A stretch of DNA of 64,000 nucleotides, taken from IMG/VR virus record IMGVR_UViG_3300032046_000008, positions 37,906-101,905 of that record. The stretch is one strand, 5' to 3'. The translations under genes were made by a program, and so were the position numbers. Under the pieces are notes generated by a model. It was not told the origin of the DNA and ran no database searches. It saw nothing but the letters and a program-made list of their open reading frames with translations. Source of the DNA: a virus. Shown here piece by piece: positions 6,917-17,581 of this stretch. Position 1 is the stretch's first letter. Each line of letters opens with the position of its first letter.

Positions 6917-9240
6917 GCTGGCCTCAAACTTACTAAACACCTAGTAATCGTGCTACATGAATCCACGTTGTACCTCAGCACATCACCGACACTAAATGCT
7001 TTTGTCCAGCCGGTCAAGGTCACATCCTGGTCCTTCACGCCGCTAGCAATTGTAGGCTCGTTTGCTGCCGTGATAGTATCTGCATTAGTAGGGGGATAGT
7101 TCGCGTACGTATCCTTCCAGATATCAATCTTAATACTGCCCGTAACATTAGCGAAGAGACGAGCACTGGCGATGGTCACAGCAGCAGGAACTTCCAGATC
7201 ACCTTTGGGACCAGTTGTGATGACAGCGCCACCACCATCAATAACAAACTCCAGAGCCTTGACAGCAGGACCAGTGGGGCCGGTTTCCCCAGTCTCGCCT
7301 GTAGTTCCTGTCGCTCCCTTTGCACCGGCTGTCCCTGTATGCCCAGTTGCGCCAGTATGGCCAGGAGTTGTTGCCCCTGTAACTCCTGTTGCGCCTTTAG
7401 CCCCTGCAGTTCCCGTATGTCCTGTTGCTCCCTTAGCTCCGGCAGTTCCAGTATGCCCCGTAGCACCTTTAGCACCAGCGGTCCCTGTATGCCCTGTCGC
7501 TCCCTTGGCCCCCGCTGTTCCGGTATGGCCGGTCGCGCCTTTAGCACCAGCAGTGCCTGTGTGTCCAGTAGCCCCTTTAGCTCCGGCTGTCCCAGTATGT
7601 CCTGTGGAGCCCTTTGCCCCTGCCGTGCCCGTATGTCCGGTGGCCCCCTTAGCGCCTGCCGTGCCGGTATGACCAGTAGCGCCTTTGGTCCCCGCTGTAC
7701 CAGTATGTCCCGTAGCTCCAGTCACTCCCTTGGCACCTTGTGTGCCCGTATGTCCTGTTGAGCCAGTGTGTCCCGTCGCACCTGTTTTTCCAGTGGCACC
7801 TTTGGCCCCTGCAGTGCCAGTATGACCAGTAACTCCGGTTGCTCCTTTAACTCCAGCAGTACCAGTGTGTCCTGTCGCGCCTGTTACGCCTTTTGCTCCA
7901 GCAGTTCCCGTATGACCAGTCGGACCAGCAATTCCTTGCGTTCCAGTATGTCCTGTGGAGCCTGTATGACCAGTAGGGCCTGTGCTACCTTTAGCTCCGG
8001 CAGTTCCTGTATGACCTGTTGAACCAGTTTTGCCAGTAGCTCCTTTCGCTCCTTGAGTACCAGTATGGCCTGTCGGTCCCTGCGCACCAGCAGTTCCTGT
8101 ATGGCCAGTAGCGCCTGTCGCTCCTTTGATTCCCTGAGTACCTGTGTGACCTGTTGCCCCTGTAGTCCCTTTTACTCCTTGCGTTCCTGTATGCCCAGTT
8201 GCGCCTTTCGCTCCTTGTGTACCTGTATGTCCTGTAACTCCGGTGGCTCCTTTAGCGCCTTGAGTGCCAGTATGACCGGTCGGCCCTGGTACAGTAGAAT
8301 CGGCACCAGTATGACCGATCGGTCCTTGAGTTCCTGTATGACCAGTATGCCCTGTGTGACCGATTGGCCCTTGAGTCCCTGTATGGCCCGTCGTTCCTTT
8401 AGCACCCTGTGTTCCAGTATGACCAGTTGGACCTGTTGTTCCAATTGTTCCTTGGGATCCCGTAGTTCCTGTAGCGCCAGTTTTGCCAGTCGAACCTGTC
8501 GGACCTGGAACTGTCGAGTCCGCTCCAGTTGGTCCAGTGCTACCAGTCGCTCCTGTTGGGCCAGTAGGACAAGTTGGGCATTTTCCTGTGGGGCCAGTAT
8601 GCCCTGTGATTCCAGTTGGGCCTGTACTTCCAGTTGGTCCCGTAGGTCCAGCTTGTGTCGGTCCAGTTGGCCCTGTGGAACCCGTCGGACCCGTAGGGCC
8701 TGTGCCGCCTCCTCCTCCACCTCCCGCTCCAGTTGGACCTGTAGGACCCCTTGATCCTCTACCTCCGCCACCGCCTCCTGGCAGGCCACGAGGACCAGTT
8801 GGACCAGAAGGCCCAGTTGGTCCTGTTGCCCCTGTATCACCTTTATCGCCCTTCTTTCCAGTGGAACCAGTTTTCCCAGACTTTCCTGGTGTCCCAGGAG
8901 AGCCTGAAATGCCTTGAGAACCTGTTGCTCCCGCTGGGCCAGAAATACCTTGCGGACCAGTCGGCCCCATTGGGCCAGTTGCACCCGTTAAGCCTATTGA
9001 TCCAGGCAAACCAACCCCAGAAGGACCAATTGCGCCTGTTGGTCCGGTTGGACCTGTCAGGCCCTGATAACTTACAATACCAAGCTCTTGACGAGAGACG
9101 ACTTCTAGCTGTCCGGACTGTGGAGGAGAATGAGGTTTGACTTCGGCAACAGTCTCTTGTATCTCTAGCTTTCCAAATTCGCCAAAGAGATCTCTTCGGT
9201 CAGAACTCACAGAAACATCAAGAAAAATTCTGTCTGTCAT
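6913..9240 (-). CDS. Large collagen-like fibre protein
   Basis: 775 residues. Residues 1-58 form an N-terminal attachment segment. About 59-660 is an almost unbroken Gly-X-Y array dominated by GPTG, GHTG, GATG and GAKG triplets. About 661-775 is a compact beta C-terminal domain ([11 protein letters not shown]...), suited to trimer nucleation. Gly every third residue indicates a collagen triple helix, a common way to build long thin phage fibres. Thr in the Y position is abundant; in bacterial collagen-like proteins such Thr is a known O-glycosylation site. The next gene is a glycosyltransferase fusion, consistent with modification in situ. Confidence 0.9.
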   Translation of the reverse strand: MTDRIFLDVSVSSDRRDLFGEFGKLEIQETVAEVKPHSPPQSGQLEVVSRQELGIVSYQGLTGPTGPTGAIGPSGVGLPGSIGLTGATGPMGPTGPQGISGPAGATGSQGISGSPGTPGKSGKTGSTGKKGDKGDTGATGPTGPSGPTGPRGLPGGGGGGRGSRGPTGPTGAGGGGGGGTGPTGPTGSTGPTGPTQAGPTGPTGSTGPTGITGHTGPTGKCPTCPTGPTGATGSTGPTGADSTVPGPTGSTGKTGATGTTGSQGTIGTTGPTGHTGTQGAKGTTGHTGTQGPIGHTGHTGHTGTQGPIGHTGADSTVPGPTGHTGTQGAKGATGVTGHTGTQGAKGATGHTGTQGVKGTTGATGHTGTQGIKGATGATGHTGTAGAQGPTGHTGTQGAKGATGKTGSTGHTGTAGAKGSTGPTGHTGSTGHTGTQGIAGPTGHTGTAGAKGVTGATGHTGTAGVKGATGVTGHTGTAGAKGATGKTGATGHTGSTGHTGTQGAKGVTGATGHTGTAGTKGATGHTGTAGAKGATGHTGTAGAKGSTGHTGTAGAKGATGHTGTAGAKGATGHTGTAGAKGATGHTGTAGAKGATGHTGTAGAKGATGHTGTAGAKGATGVTGATTPGHTGATGHTGTAGAKGATGTTGETGETGPTGPAVKALEFVIDGGGAVITTGPKGDLEVPAAVTIASARLFANVTGSIKIDIWKDTYANYPPTNADTITAANEPTIASGVKDQDVTLTGWTKAFSVGDVLRYNVDSCSTITRCLVSLRPA
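7300..8420 (-). repeat. Tandem DNA repeats encoding collagen units
   Basis: Within the collagen gene a 24-36 nt unit encoding [12 protein letters not shown]-like peptides is repeated many times in tandem, most regularly about 7310-7690, with looser variants up to about 8420. Wobble positions vary strongly between copies, so the repeat is old or under selection to stay unlike itself at DNA level while the peptide is kept. Copy-number change would alter fibre length in steps. Confidence 0.85.
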
Positions 9241-9566
9241 CCTGCAATAACTTCGGCTGGTCCTTCAATCAAAGTCAGCGACTCGCCATCTTCCGGTTCA
9301 ATCACCAATCTCCAGACCCCGTTTTCCCAGGTCATCTTTTCGGTTTCTTTAATAAGAATCCTAATAGTGCCAGCAGAACCTCCAAGTTCAATACCATTGC
9401 CATCTTCCCAATAACCAAGAATAGCACCATCAGGAGATTGCTTTATCTGTAATTTCGCACGGCAGCCAGACAGATCTACAAGATCGCCATCCTTGTCTCT
9501 CCATGTTATGGTAATATCTAGAGGATTTCCTTGATAAATTGTTAGTGGATATCTGCCTGGCTTCAT
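9237..9566 (-). CDS. Small beta-rich virion protein (BppU-like layout)
   Basis: 109 residues: a start [20 protein letters not shown], then [12 protein letters not shown] and a closing [13 protein letters not shown]. This alternation resembles the N-terminal beta-sandwich of baseplate upper proteins that dock fibres. ATG with AGGAG 5-6 nt upstream; that AGGAG overlaps the TAG of the gene before. It lies between fibre-type genes, so a docking role is reasonable, but assignment is by pattern only. Confidence 0.6.
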   Translation of the reverse strand: MKPGRYPLTIYQGNPLDITITWRDKDGDLVDLSGCRAKLQIKQSPDGAILGYWEDGNGIELGGSAGTIRILIKETEKMTWENGVWRLVIEPEDGESLTLIEGPAEVIAG

Positions 9567-9575
9567 GACAATCTC

Positions 9576-10727
9576 CTAGACCTTCAGCATAAACCGAGGA
9601 GCCGATCCGGTCATCAATGCTCCTCCGCCTGTAAAAGGATCAGGCAAGGCTCCATAAGCCTGTGCAACACTCCAACCTGGGTGTGATGTCACATCCTCGT
9701 TTGTTGTAAGCCCCAGCCCTTCATGAACCTGCGTTGTCGCTTTTGCTCGTACGTAAGGAGTATGACTGAATACCCCTCCCAGCCAGTACCATCCAGGGGT
9801 CAGAACTTGGTTAATTGCAATCGCAGAATAAGCGACGGCAGCCGTCCCTACGGCACCAGCATCGAGGACCAGCGAGCCAGGGACACCAGCACCCATGTTG
9901 TAAATACCCAATCGCACATTGCTTAATGCCACCAATGTAGTTACTTCGATACCAATTTCAGTAAAGGTAGTAGATGCTCCCACATAAAATGGCACCGCAT
10001 AGAGTATATCTTTTGTAACATATAGAGTTGAGGTGATAGTCGAAGAGAGAGCCAGAGGAGATTCGTAATAGCGCCCGCTGACAAAAGAATAGGGAATATC
10101 AAGCACAGGCGAGTAACGAGCAACCTGCCACCGAGACAAATCAGCATCAAATTCCCCATATGCATACTGGGAACGAGAAATCCAGAGACAAACTATGGGC
10201 ACTTGCTGGACCAGAGCACCACCTCCAGTGAATGGATCTGGAAGAGCCCCATAAGCCTGTGCTACACTCCATCCAGCTTTCTTAGCAGTATCGGTGCCAG
10301 AAAGCCACCCTAACATTCCAGGCCCCGCAAATGTCGTTGTCTGTGCCCGCATCGTGGGAGTAGCATCGAAGATACAGACTGCCCAATACATACCAGGCTG
10401 TAAAGTTCTGACCATGGCCTGCCATTTCGCCCCAGTTGTGCCAGTTGCAACGACACCTACATCTTGGATTAGTATCCCAGGAATTCCTGCATTATCGGCA
10501 TAAAGACCGACTCGGCAATTGCCAGCGGAGAGAGTAGACACTTGTACTCCGATTGCTTGCACATCGGTAACATGGAGTAATTTAATTGGAATCGCGTAGA
10601 GAGTATTAACTGCAACCACAAAGGTAGATTGAGTGAGAATGTGCAAGGCATCTAGAGCTACACCACCTCTTATAGGAGGCAATTGCTGCGTCCAGCGCCG
10701 ATCTAGAGGTCTAACTGCCCATCCCAT
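9576..10727 (-). CDS. Duplicated-domain virion surface protein
   Basis: 383 residues made of two homologous halves. Each half ends with the same stretch (GWSVAQAYGALPDPF, at about residues 155 and 352) and contains a beta-strand pattern of NCRVGLYADNAGIPG / NVRLGIYNMGAGVPG type. It therefore arose by internal duplication. The next gene, 10727-11335, has a single related domain. The fold looks like a jelly-roll surface domain; it may bind a receptor or form part of a baseplate appendage. No catalytic motif seen. Confidence 0.6.
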   Translation of the reverse strand: MGWAVRPLDRRWTQQLPPIRGGVALDALHILTQSTFVVAVNTLYAIPIKLLHVTDVQAIGVQVSTLSAGNCRVGLYADNAGIPGILIQDVGVVATGTTGAKWQAMVRTLQPGMYWAVCIFDATPTMRAQTTTFAGPGMLGWLSGTDTAKKAGWSVAQAYGALPDPFTGGGALVQQVPIVCLWISRSQYAYGEFDADLSRWQVARYSPVLDIPYSFVSGRYYESPLALSSTITSTLYVTKDILYAVPFYVGASTTFTEIGIEVTTLVALSNVRLGIYNMGAGVPGSLVLDAGAVGTAAVAYSAIAINQVLTPGWYWLGGVFSHTPYVRAKATTQVHEGLGLTTNEDVTSHPGWSVAQAYGALPDPFTGGGALMTGSAPRFMLKV

Positions 10728-11335
10728 TATGCCGCCCTCAACATCAATCGGGGATAAGTACCTTGCAATGCTATATAATAATTAGGATAAATATCTGATG
10801 GCTGGAAAAAGCGAGCAGGCCAACCATCATCTGGAGTAATGAGCCCACGATCCGATACTTCAAGCCCCCAACCTGCATAATTCTGACCAAGAGAAGAAGG
10901 ATCTGCAGAACGCCAACGCTGAACTGGCCCCGCAATAGAGGCTCGATAGGATACATCGCCAGTATTTGTCACAACTAACCAATAAATACCTGGCTGAAGT
11001 GTTACTGCAATAGCATGCTCTTTTCCTCCAACAGAATCAGCAGCTAAAGCACCGTTACCATCAAGTACAAGTTTGTCTGGCCAAACTCCATCCCATTGAG
11101 AGTCATAGATTGCCATCCTCAACAGAGATCCGGCTGCGCCAGCGCTGGAAATTTCACATGCCAAACGATCAAAACTTGTACGTGATGGAACCCAGATCTG
11201 CCCTCCATGAATAAATCCTGCAAAGACATAACAAGTAGTAACAGAATAACCAGCGATTGGGTAATAGCGCCCGCTGGCGAAAGGCGGCTGAAGATAGCAG
11301 GGCGGCCAGGCATTCCTTTTGATCGTCCAGGTCAT
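10727..11335 (-). CDS. Single-domain relative of the duplicated surface protein
   Basis: 202 residues, Trp- and Tyr-rich and beta-rich. It carries the pattern LLRMAIYDSQWDGVWPDKLV followed by LQPGIYWLVV, matching the halves of the adjacent 9576-10727 protein. ATG 11335 follows the TAA of the neighbour region closely. Together the two genes give three copies of one surface domain. Function beyond virion surface is not shown. Confidence 0.55.
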   Translation of the reverse strand: MTWTIKRNAWPPCYLQPPFASGRYYPIAGYSVTTCYVFAGFIHGGQIWVPSRTSFDRLACEISSAGAAGSLLRMAIYDSQWDGVWPDKLVLDGNGALAADSVGGKEHAIAVTLQPGIYWLVVTNTGDVSYRASIAGPVQRWRSADPSSLGQNYAGWGLEVSDRGLITPDDGWPARFFQPSDIYPNYYIALQGTYPRLMLRAA

Positions 11336-11665
11336 TTATATATTCTCCAAGACACAACCTGTTGCATCGACACCAACTGCTGAGGCGATGGCCTTAATTG
11401 TCTCGCTGGCAGCATCCAAAACTTGAATTCCTCTCCAACTTGCAGTTCCCTTCGCTGGTACAACTAAATCGTCGGCAAAATACTTAGCATTAGCACCACC
11501 ATCATCTAACCAGTAAACATCCACTGTGATATCCGATGTAGTTGTGTTTGTCAGATCAAGAGAAACCATCATCGCCCGCGTTGCACCGCCAGCAACGAAT
11601 GCTGTGTAGAGAGTTGTTGCTGCGATTCCAATTGCTGCTTGTATTGGTTGTGGTGTTGTGGCCAT
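11336..11665 (-). CDS. Small virion-associated protein, 109 aa
   Basis: 109 residues with beta-strand content (AMMVSLDLTNTTTSDITVDVYWL), typical of a small jelly-roll head or tail decoration protein. It follows the collagen-tailed gene in the same frame after a TAG and an AGAGG ribosome site. Role inferred only from location. Confidence 0.5.
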   Translation of the reverse strand: MATTPQPIQAAIGIAATTLYTAFVAGGATRAMMVSLDLTNTTTSDITVDVYWLDDGGANAKYFADDLVVPAKGTASWRGIQVLDAASETIKAIASAVGVDATGCVLENI

Positions 11666-11674
11666 GATGATCCT

Positions 11675-12445
11675 CTACAATGCTACTGCAAATCCAAGAG
11701 CAAGTATTTCATCTCCTGCTCCTGTTGCTCCCGTGCCTCCTACACCTGTAGGTCCAGTCGGACCAGTTGCTCCGGTTGGGCCAGTCGCTCCAGTTGGTCC
11801 TGGTTCAGTAGGACCAGTAGCCCCTGTTAACCCAGTACTTCCCGTTGGGCCACTTGGACCAGTAGGACCAGAGGCCCCACTTGGACCAGTTGGTCCACTA
11901 TTTGCATGTAGTCCTGTGTCTAGATAAGCTGCTATATCGCTATTGCCTGGTCCAGCCCAAGCTTCGAGTGCGATAGCAAAAGCGCCAGGAGTAGGATCTA
12001 CTCCCGCATCCTCTGCCATGGTTGCCGTTGCGCTTGGTCGCAGGTAGTGTCCAGCCACCACTGCTCCCGCAACCAAGATTTTGGATTGATAACCCATGTG
12101 GCGTACTCGGCCATCAATACCAACAGCAATGTTGTTATCATCCAGAACGCCGATAACCATATCATCATCTACGACATTGGTGACACCGAATGTCCTATCG
12201 CCGTTCTGGATAACCACAACACCCTGGCTGCGAACACCACCGCTGGCATTCTTCCACATGGTGACCGCACCGAGGATAGAGCCAACAACTCCAGTACCGC
12301 CTGAGCTTGGAGAGACTACACCGCCAACTGCCGTAGCGCGTATTGCATCGCCAGCAGCAACAGCATCCTTCCATGCCTTGAGACGACGGATCTCGCGGTC
12401 ATGAAGGACAAGGAGAGCTTCTAGTTTCTCGATTTCTCGACTCAC
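11675..12445 (-). CDS. Virion protein with C-terminal collagen-like tail
   Basis: 256 residues. The N-terminal helix ([21 protein letters not shown]) could trimerise as a coiled coil. A middle beta domain (about 50-175) resembles phage DUF2190-like or fibre shaft domains. Residues about 178-240 are Gly-X-Y collagen triplets, ending with a hydrophobic cap. ATG overlaps the previous stop. It shares the collagen style of the 6913-9240 fibre, so the two may form composite fibres. Confidence 0.7.
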   Translation of the reverse strand: MSREIEKLEALLVLHDREIRRLKAWKDAVAAGDAIRATAVGGVVSPSSGGTGVVGSILGAVTMWKNASGGVRSQGVVVIQNGDRTFGVTNVVDDDMVIGVLDDNNIAVGIDGRVRHMGYQSKILVAGAVVAGHYLRPSATATMAEDAGVDPTPGAFAIALEAWAGPGNSDIAAYLDTGLHANSGPTGPSGASGPTGPSGPTGSTGLTGATGPTEPGPTGATGPTGATGPTGPTGVGGTGATGAGDEILALGFAVAL

Positions 12446-15400
12446 GGTATCTCCGCCCTCGCCGCCAACCCCTGTAGACTAACACGACCATTAGTCAAAT
12501 CATCAGCATCATAAGTAATGTCAACCCAATCTGGCGGCGAGACTGCCCAAGGATCGCCACGTCGCCAGATAAGCAGATCAGTGTTCAGAACCGCATTAAA
12601 GGCGATACATAACGCACCATTATTATCAATGGCGGCAGCCCACATGTCCTCGGTATCAAGAGAAGCATCGATCTCGCTCCCATGGACGTATTCTGCCCAG
12701 GCCTGCCCATTGTCCTCAGAGATACGAATGCTTCCACCATTGTTACCAGACTGAGAGATGCCATAGATAAGGCGACTGAGACTCTGTCTTATGATCCAAC
12801 GCGAGGCTGTGCCAGCAGGATTATCCTTCGTGACCCAGGCAACGCCGTAGTCATCTGTTACCTGAATAAGCGTGCCGCCGCCAGCCACAATGATGCGGTT
12901 CCCGTCGCCGAAAACTACCCACAATCCCTCTGTTTCGTTGCCAGTTACCCCCATTGTGTGGTCTTCCCAGGCGCTTGTCGTGAAATTAAGTTTGGTCAGA
13001 GTAGCACCATTCGTATCATGGATACTAGTGATGACGACGATGTCCTTGTCCGAGGGATGCACTGCGATATCAACAGGATAGAGACAAGTGGCACCAGTAC
13101 CAGCGTCTACGTAAACCGCAACACCCCAGGTCACTCCATCATCTAACGACTGATAAACCTTGAGACTCTCGCCATCATCTGTATGCGAGCCCCAAAGTGC
13201 CCAAAGTATTCCACCTGGCACAGTTGGTGGCACACCTGGCCCGATGGTCACGGCTACCACTCCGCGATTATTAGGAGCATCCTTTGCCAGCACAACAGTC
13301 CATGTCGCCCCGCCATCATCACTCCGTTCCAGATCACCAGGGCCACCAATATTACCCCAGGTCATCGCATTGGCGATTCTGTAGAGATTGCCATTCAGAT
13401 TTCGTAAATGCCAGTTCTGATTACCGGCATCCGTCGATTCTTCCGTCCAGGCGTTGCCCAACAAGCTAAGGAGTGCCTTATCATCAGCCTCTATCTGTGC
13501 CCATGGCTCGCCCACGTAATTCGGGTTAGGACTACCCTGCCCTTCAAATGCTACCATATAACCCCTCGCGCCAGGAGCGGCAGCGAAGTCAGGAAAGCCC
13601 ACAGCAGGTCGCAGAAGTTCTACGTTCTCAAAGCGATCCCAGGTCTTGTAGAGGAAACCATCAACAATACCAGCGCCATCAAGAGCGGCCACGATGTAGC
13701 ACCCTGCCATGCCGCCGATGAGAGCACCTATCCAGACACCATGCTCCGCCTCGTACCCCGCCCCTAGTTGACCAGGGGCAGGGGCAACCGTGGCCGTCAT
13801 CACTCCAGTCGCGGGGTCCACATCCCCTCGATAGTTGATGTTGTCATCGAAGGCGAAGCAGAACTTGCCGAACTCTAGATCCGGTGCAATCCAGCGGCCA
13901 TGAGGCTTAGCAGGACAGAGAAGACAACGGGACCACTCGGCTCCTGCTCCCAGGATATCCCAGGTGTAATAGACCGCCGGAACATGACTAACAGAATCAA
14001 GAATAATAGCAAGCTCGCCTGCCTCGCGAGAAGCAGCTTCACGGACATAGATGTCTACAGGAGCTGGAGCGCCGCCCGCACCAGGACCCCAAATAGTGCG
14101 CATTGGAGGATCTGGATTTTCCCCAGCTGGAGTAATTTCATCTCGTGAATCGAAACAAACAGATACCCATCCAACAGCTACAGTCCATTTCTCTACATTA
14201 TTACAAGGGGAGGATGCCCATACGCGTCTCTCGGCATATAAGGCTTGTTCGGCTGGATGCCAATAAAGACCCCAATACTGAGTAGCCACAGGCCCAATCT
14301 GACGCCAATCGCCATCCCAGGTGGTCCCGTTATCAGTAGACCGTGCAATCCGGCCCCAAGTCTGGGTCACATCAAACCATGCACAGTAGAATTCTGATCT
14401 GGTAGGTCCAACTATGAGTTGAGCCTGGAAATTGTCAATCCCAGTATTCCACTCGGCAGGAGAAGGAAGTGTCCAGTTGTCTCCTAGATCATCTGTATAA
14501 GCTATTAGACTATTAGTCCAGGAACTACCAGCAAAAATAAGACGGTCACCAGACCCCCACACCAAATCACTCCAAAGAGGGCCGCGATATTGTACAGTCC
14601 GAGTGTATGGGATTTTAGCCCATTTGGTTGTCCATGTGCTACCACCATTTGTAGTGTAATGAAGTATATCGTAGAAGCCCATATATATTCCGGAACCTGC
14701 TACGTTATAGCCTATAATAGCAATCTTATCGGGATCCGTTGGATGGCAAGCTAATGATTCTAGGACTGTCTCAGAAGAAGTAAGGTGTAAGATGTGGTCA
14801 AAAACCCAGGTCGCTCCATCGGTATTTGATTTATAAACTTCGCTCTGATTATTATCATTATCAAAGTAACACATCCAAAGAGTGCCATCTGCAGCTCGAT
14901 CCAAACTACAAACGCCACTGAAATCCGTACTGCCACCTCCATCATCATAAGCAAAAACTTCTGTCCATACCTGCCCACCATCTACTGAGCGGTCTAAACT
15001 CCCCACGCCGTGATAAGTATCTCCAAAGCCCTGCGCTGAACGGATACGGAATAGAATATCATTCAGGTTCTTTATATTCCGTGCTGAACCTACTGGGACG
15101 GCAGCCTCCTCCATGAGCATTGACCAGTCGGCTACCCCATATTCGATGATCCTATGGTGGTAGTTCCCGCCGCCAGCATCCCAGCGCGGGCCATGGATAC
15201 GCACAGCGTCATTAAACTGTGGAGCAGAACCACCCAAATCTACTGTCAATTCTCCACCCAAAGCAGCCTTCGCCCAGGTATGTGTGCGTGTGGGATCAAA
15301 AGCTATCAGCGGACCAGGAACCACACCCTCTCCGCCGAAGACCCATACACCATCAGGCGCAGGCGTACCAATGCGACTTAGGCGAAGATTAGGCAGATTG

Positions 15401-17199
15401 AAAACGAGTTTCAGATCGTCATAGAGTGTCCAAGTGTCGCCATCGTCCTGGGAACGATAGAGTCTGCCATCCCGTGTGACAGCCCAAGCATCAGGCGGCC
15501 AGTTCATATCAGGCCAGATGTGCTCAATGGGCGAGCCTACAGCAGCCATGACCGAAGTTGGTGCAGTGGCACAATAGTCAGTTGTCTTCCAAATCTCGCC
15601 CGCCGATGTCCCAAACCAGGCCACCCCAAAGGTGAGACCATCGGTAACGATCTTGGCTCCGACGCTTATCACTACGGGCGGGACACCGCCAAAGTCCGCC
15701 CAATCATTCCAGGTCACACCACCATCAGGAGAGCCCGAGAACCACTGATCAAAGGCAGCGAAGAGAGCAGGAACATACATATCTTCGGAGCCAGGAGTGA
15801 TAGGAATGGTCAATGTGATGCTATCCGCGCAGCCATCGGGATCTGTGACAGTAAGTGTGACTTCCCAGGTTCCGATTATACCAGGATCAATCCGCACGGT
15901 AGCAATTGGACCTGTAAATGTGGCAATTTCTGGTACTGTAACCTGGTTATCGCTCCAAGCGTAGGTGAGAGCACCACCATCAGGGTCCATACTACCGCTT
16001 GCATCAAAAGTCACTACAGCCCATAACTGGGTACCAATAACTTCCAGATCGCCAGTATGATTGAAAAGTGCAAAGGGACAGACAGTAACATGGCTACCAG
16101 CCTCAGCGCCACCACGTAGATCAAGCGTCGTACTGAAATCTTTCTCATCAATTGAAGTTTGGTAGGATTCTGTGAACCAATGCCCCGTCTGTCGAGAATA
16201 GCCAGGATCCTCGATCCCAACCGTTCCTCGTAGGAACACTTGTGGGTCACCATCTACTGCCACGCCAATCTTCGTAAGGAGACGATTTAGTACCCCTACA
16301 AGACGCACTGCTACACTAGCAGCCTTAGCAGGAGTATCAATTAACTCATTACTGAACAGAATGTCATTGTAGGCTTGCCCACCAGAGGGTGTACGAATCC
16401 AGGGACTGGGAGCCAGGGCTCTACCCTCAACATCAATGCTGTCCTCTGTACCATCAGCATTCGTTTGCGTGTAAGTGCAGCCCCTCACCACAGCCTCATT
16501 CTTTGCTTCTCGTATTTCCTGGTCAACCTTGACACTGCGCAGTCGTGGGCGAGCCGGAGCTACTATGCCAGCAGGATAGCCCTCCACCAGTCCTGTCAAT
16601 TGCATGCCAAAGTATTCTCGCCAGGAGTTCAACGCCGGTATCTGGTCACAGACCTCGACATGCACTGTGCCGTCAGGAATCTCGTACCAGCGACCACCAT
16701 CGACTTCTGCCACCTTGTCTATAGCCTCGCCATAGGTCTGGAATGTTAAGGTCTGTTCGCAGACCGTGCCAATAGTCCAAGCAGGCAGATTGACAGCAAA
16801 GTTGATGATACCTGCCTGCGTAAGGAGAGCAGTGACAGCAACTTGAGCAGTCACACTGGAGAAAGTGTAGATGACCTCGTGCCAATGGAAGTCTAGCGGC
16901 CAGGACTTGCCGACGCATTCAATATTGCAACCCTGCTCATCTGGATTAACATGCATCACCTTGCCGGTGAACACGCGCTGGACGACATTGTTGAAGCCTG
17001 CTTCTATATAGACATCAGCGAAGAACTTGATAGAAGCCGAAGGGGGATTCTTTATGCGGATAGAGGCTGAAGGAACCTGGCCGATGGCAAAGGACCAAGA
17101 GGCAGATTGGACGCGAGAGACTTGAGCGCCAGCAATAACGACCTTGAGGGTTGCCTGTTTGGCATCTACTTCTTCATAGTATTCAGTTAGAGTTGGCAT
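12442..17199 (-). CDS. Tail hub-like protein with PKD and beta-propeller repeats
   Basis: 1585 residues. Residues 1-370 look like a baseplate hub / late-control-D type domain (beta barrels, then [14 protein letters not shown]-like segments). About 385-470 is a PKD/Ig-like domain ([22 protein letters not shown] and [10 protein letters not shown]). From about 480 to the end runs a long series of Asp-box/BNR repeats ([40 protein letters not shown] and others), which build beta-propellers of the sialidase/sortilin/YCF48 type. Such propellers bind glycans or proteins. It is placed directly after the tape-measure block, as expected for a tail-tip protein that contacts the host. Confidence 0.75.
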   Translation of the reverse strand: MPTLTEYYEEVDAKQATLKVVIAGAQVSRVQSASWSFAIGQVPSASIRIKNPPSASIKFFADVYIEAGFNNVVQRVFTGKVMHVNPDEQGCNIECVGKSWPLDFHWHEVIYTFSSVTAQVAVTALLTQAGIINFAVNLPAWTIGTVCEQTLTFQTYGEAIDKVAEVDGGRWYEIPDGTVHVEVCDQIPALNSWREYFGMQLTGLVEGYPAGIVAPARPRLRSVKVDQEIREAKNEAVVRGCTYTQTNADGTEDSIDVEGRALAPSPWIRTPSGGQAYNDILFSNELIDTPAKAASVAVRLVGVLNRLLTKIGVAVDGDPQVFLRGTVGIEDPGYSRQTGHWFTESYQTSIDEKDFSTTLDLRGGAEAGSHVTVCPFALFNHTGDLEVIGTQLWAVVTFDASGSMDPDGGALTYAWSDNQVTVPEIATFTGPIATVRIDPGIIGTWEVTLTVTDPDGCADSITLTIPITPGSEDMYVPALFAAFDQWFSGSPDGGVTWNDWADFGGVPPVVISVGAKIVTDGLTFGVAWFGTSAGEIWKTTDYCATAPTSVMAAVGSPIEHIWPDMNWPPDAWAVTRDGRLYRSQDDGDTWTLYDDLKLVFNLPNLRLSRIGTPAPDGVWVFGGEGVVPGPLIAFDPTRTHTWAKAALGGELTVDLGGSAPQFNDAVRIHGPRWDAGGGNYHHRIIEYGVADWSMLMEEAAVPVGSARNIKNLNDILFRIRSAQGFGDTYHGVGSLDRSVDGGQVWTEVFAYDDGGGSTDFSGVCSLDRAADGTLWMCYFDNDNNQSEVYKSNTDGATWVFDHILHLTSSETVLESLACHPTDPDKIAIIGYNVAGSGIYMGFYDILHYTTNGGSTWTTKWAKIPYTRTVQYRGPLWSDLVWGSGDRLIFAGSSWTNSLIAYTDDLGDNWTLPSPAEWNTGIDNFQAQLIVGPTRSEFYCAWFDVTQTWGRIARSTDNGTTWDGDWRQIGPVATQYWGLYWHPAEQALYAERRVWASSPCNNVEKWTVAVGWVSVCFDSRDEITPAGENPDPPMRTIWGPGAGGAPAPVDIYVREAASREAGELAIILDSVSHVPAVYYTWDILGAGAEWSRCLLCPAKPHGRWIAPDLEFGKFCFAFDDNINYRGDVDPATGVMTATVAPAPGQLGAGYEAEHGVWIGALIGGMAGCYIVAALDGAGIVDGFLYKTWDRFENVELLRPAVGFPDFAAAPGARGYMVAFEGQGSPNPNYVGEPWAQIEADDKALLSLLGNAWTEESTDAGNQNWHLRNLNGNLYRIANAMTWGNIGGPGDLERSDDGGATWTVVLAKDAPNNRGVVAVTIGPGVPPTVPGGILWALWGSHTDDGESLKVYQSLDDGVTWGVAVYVDAGTGATCLYPVDIAVHPSDKDIVVITSIHDTNGATLTKLNFTTSAWEDHTMGVTGNETEGLWVVFGDGNRIIVAGGGTLIQVTDDYGVAWVTKDNPAGTASRWIIRQSLSRLIYGISQSGNNGGSIRISEDNGQAWAEYVHGSEIDASLDTEDMWAAAIDNNGALCIAFNAVLNTDLLIWRRGDPWAVSPPDWVDITYDADDLTNGRVSLQGLAARAEIP

Positions 17200-17200
17200 C

Positions 17201-17581
17201 TCACTGGCTTACCAATTCTATCCTGGCCCGAATCTTCCGTTCGGTGCTGCCATCGCTACAGAGAGCAGCCACCCAAGCAAGTTGTGTCACCTTCGCCAGA
17301 TAGGCAGAACGACTATCGGGTATCGGGCGTGACCAATCGGTGAAGGAATTTGTCGTGTTGACCAATGCCTCCAGCGCAGCATAGCGGCTAGGACTCAGAT
17401 GACATTCAAATGATCGCTCTGCTGAACCTATTGCCAGAGCCACAATGTCATCAGTAGCCGATCCAAGGGGTCTGCTACGATTAATACTGGGACTACGATT
17501 CCAGCCAGTATCTGTATCTGGGAGAGGCCATTCCTCTCGCTGGAAGAGAAAAGCGCCGAAACCTGCCCATGGATATGCCAT
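17201..17581 (-). CDS. Distal-tail or tail-assembly protein, 126 aa
   Basis: 126 residues between the tape measure and the hub, coupled by a TAATG overlap at 17581. It starts MAYPWAGFGAF and contains GWNRSPSINRSRPLG. Size and position match a distal tail or tail-completion protein; I see no diagnostic motif. Confidence 0.55.
   Translation of the reverse strand: MAYPWAGFGAFLFQREEWPLPDTDTGWNRSPSINRSRPLGSATDDIVALAIGSAERSFECHLSPSRYAALEALVNTTNSFTDWSRPIPDSRSAYLAKVTQLAWVAALCSDGSTERKIRARIELVSQ

Noticed and set aside
8053-8917. Plus-strand Ser/Cys-rich and Pro/Val-rich frames opposite the collagen gene
   Set aside because: Their composition is exactly that expected from complementing Gly-X-Y codons in shifted frames.
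9237-10727. Fusion of adjacent genes through an in-frame TAG
   Set aside because: The next gene is in the same frame after TAG, but an AGGAG site lies exactly at the stop and the same arrangement recurs, so it is compact operon spacing.
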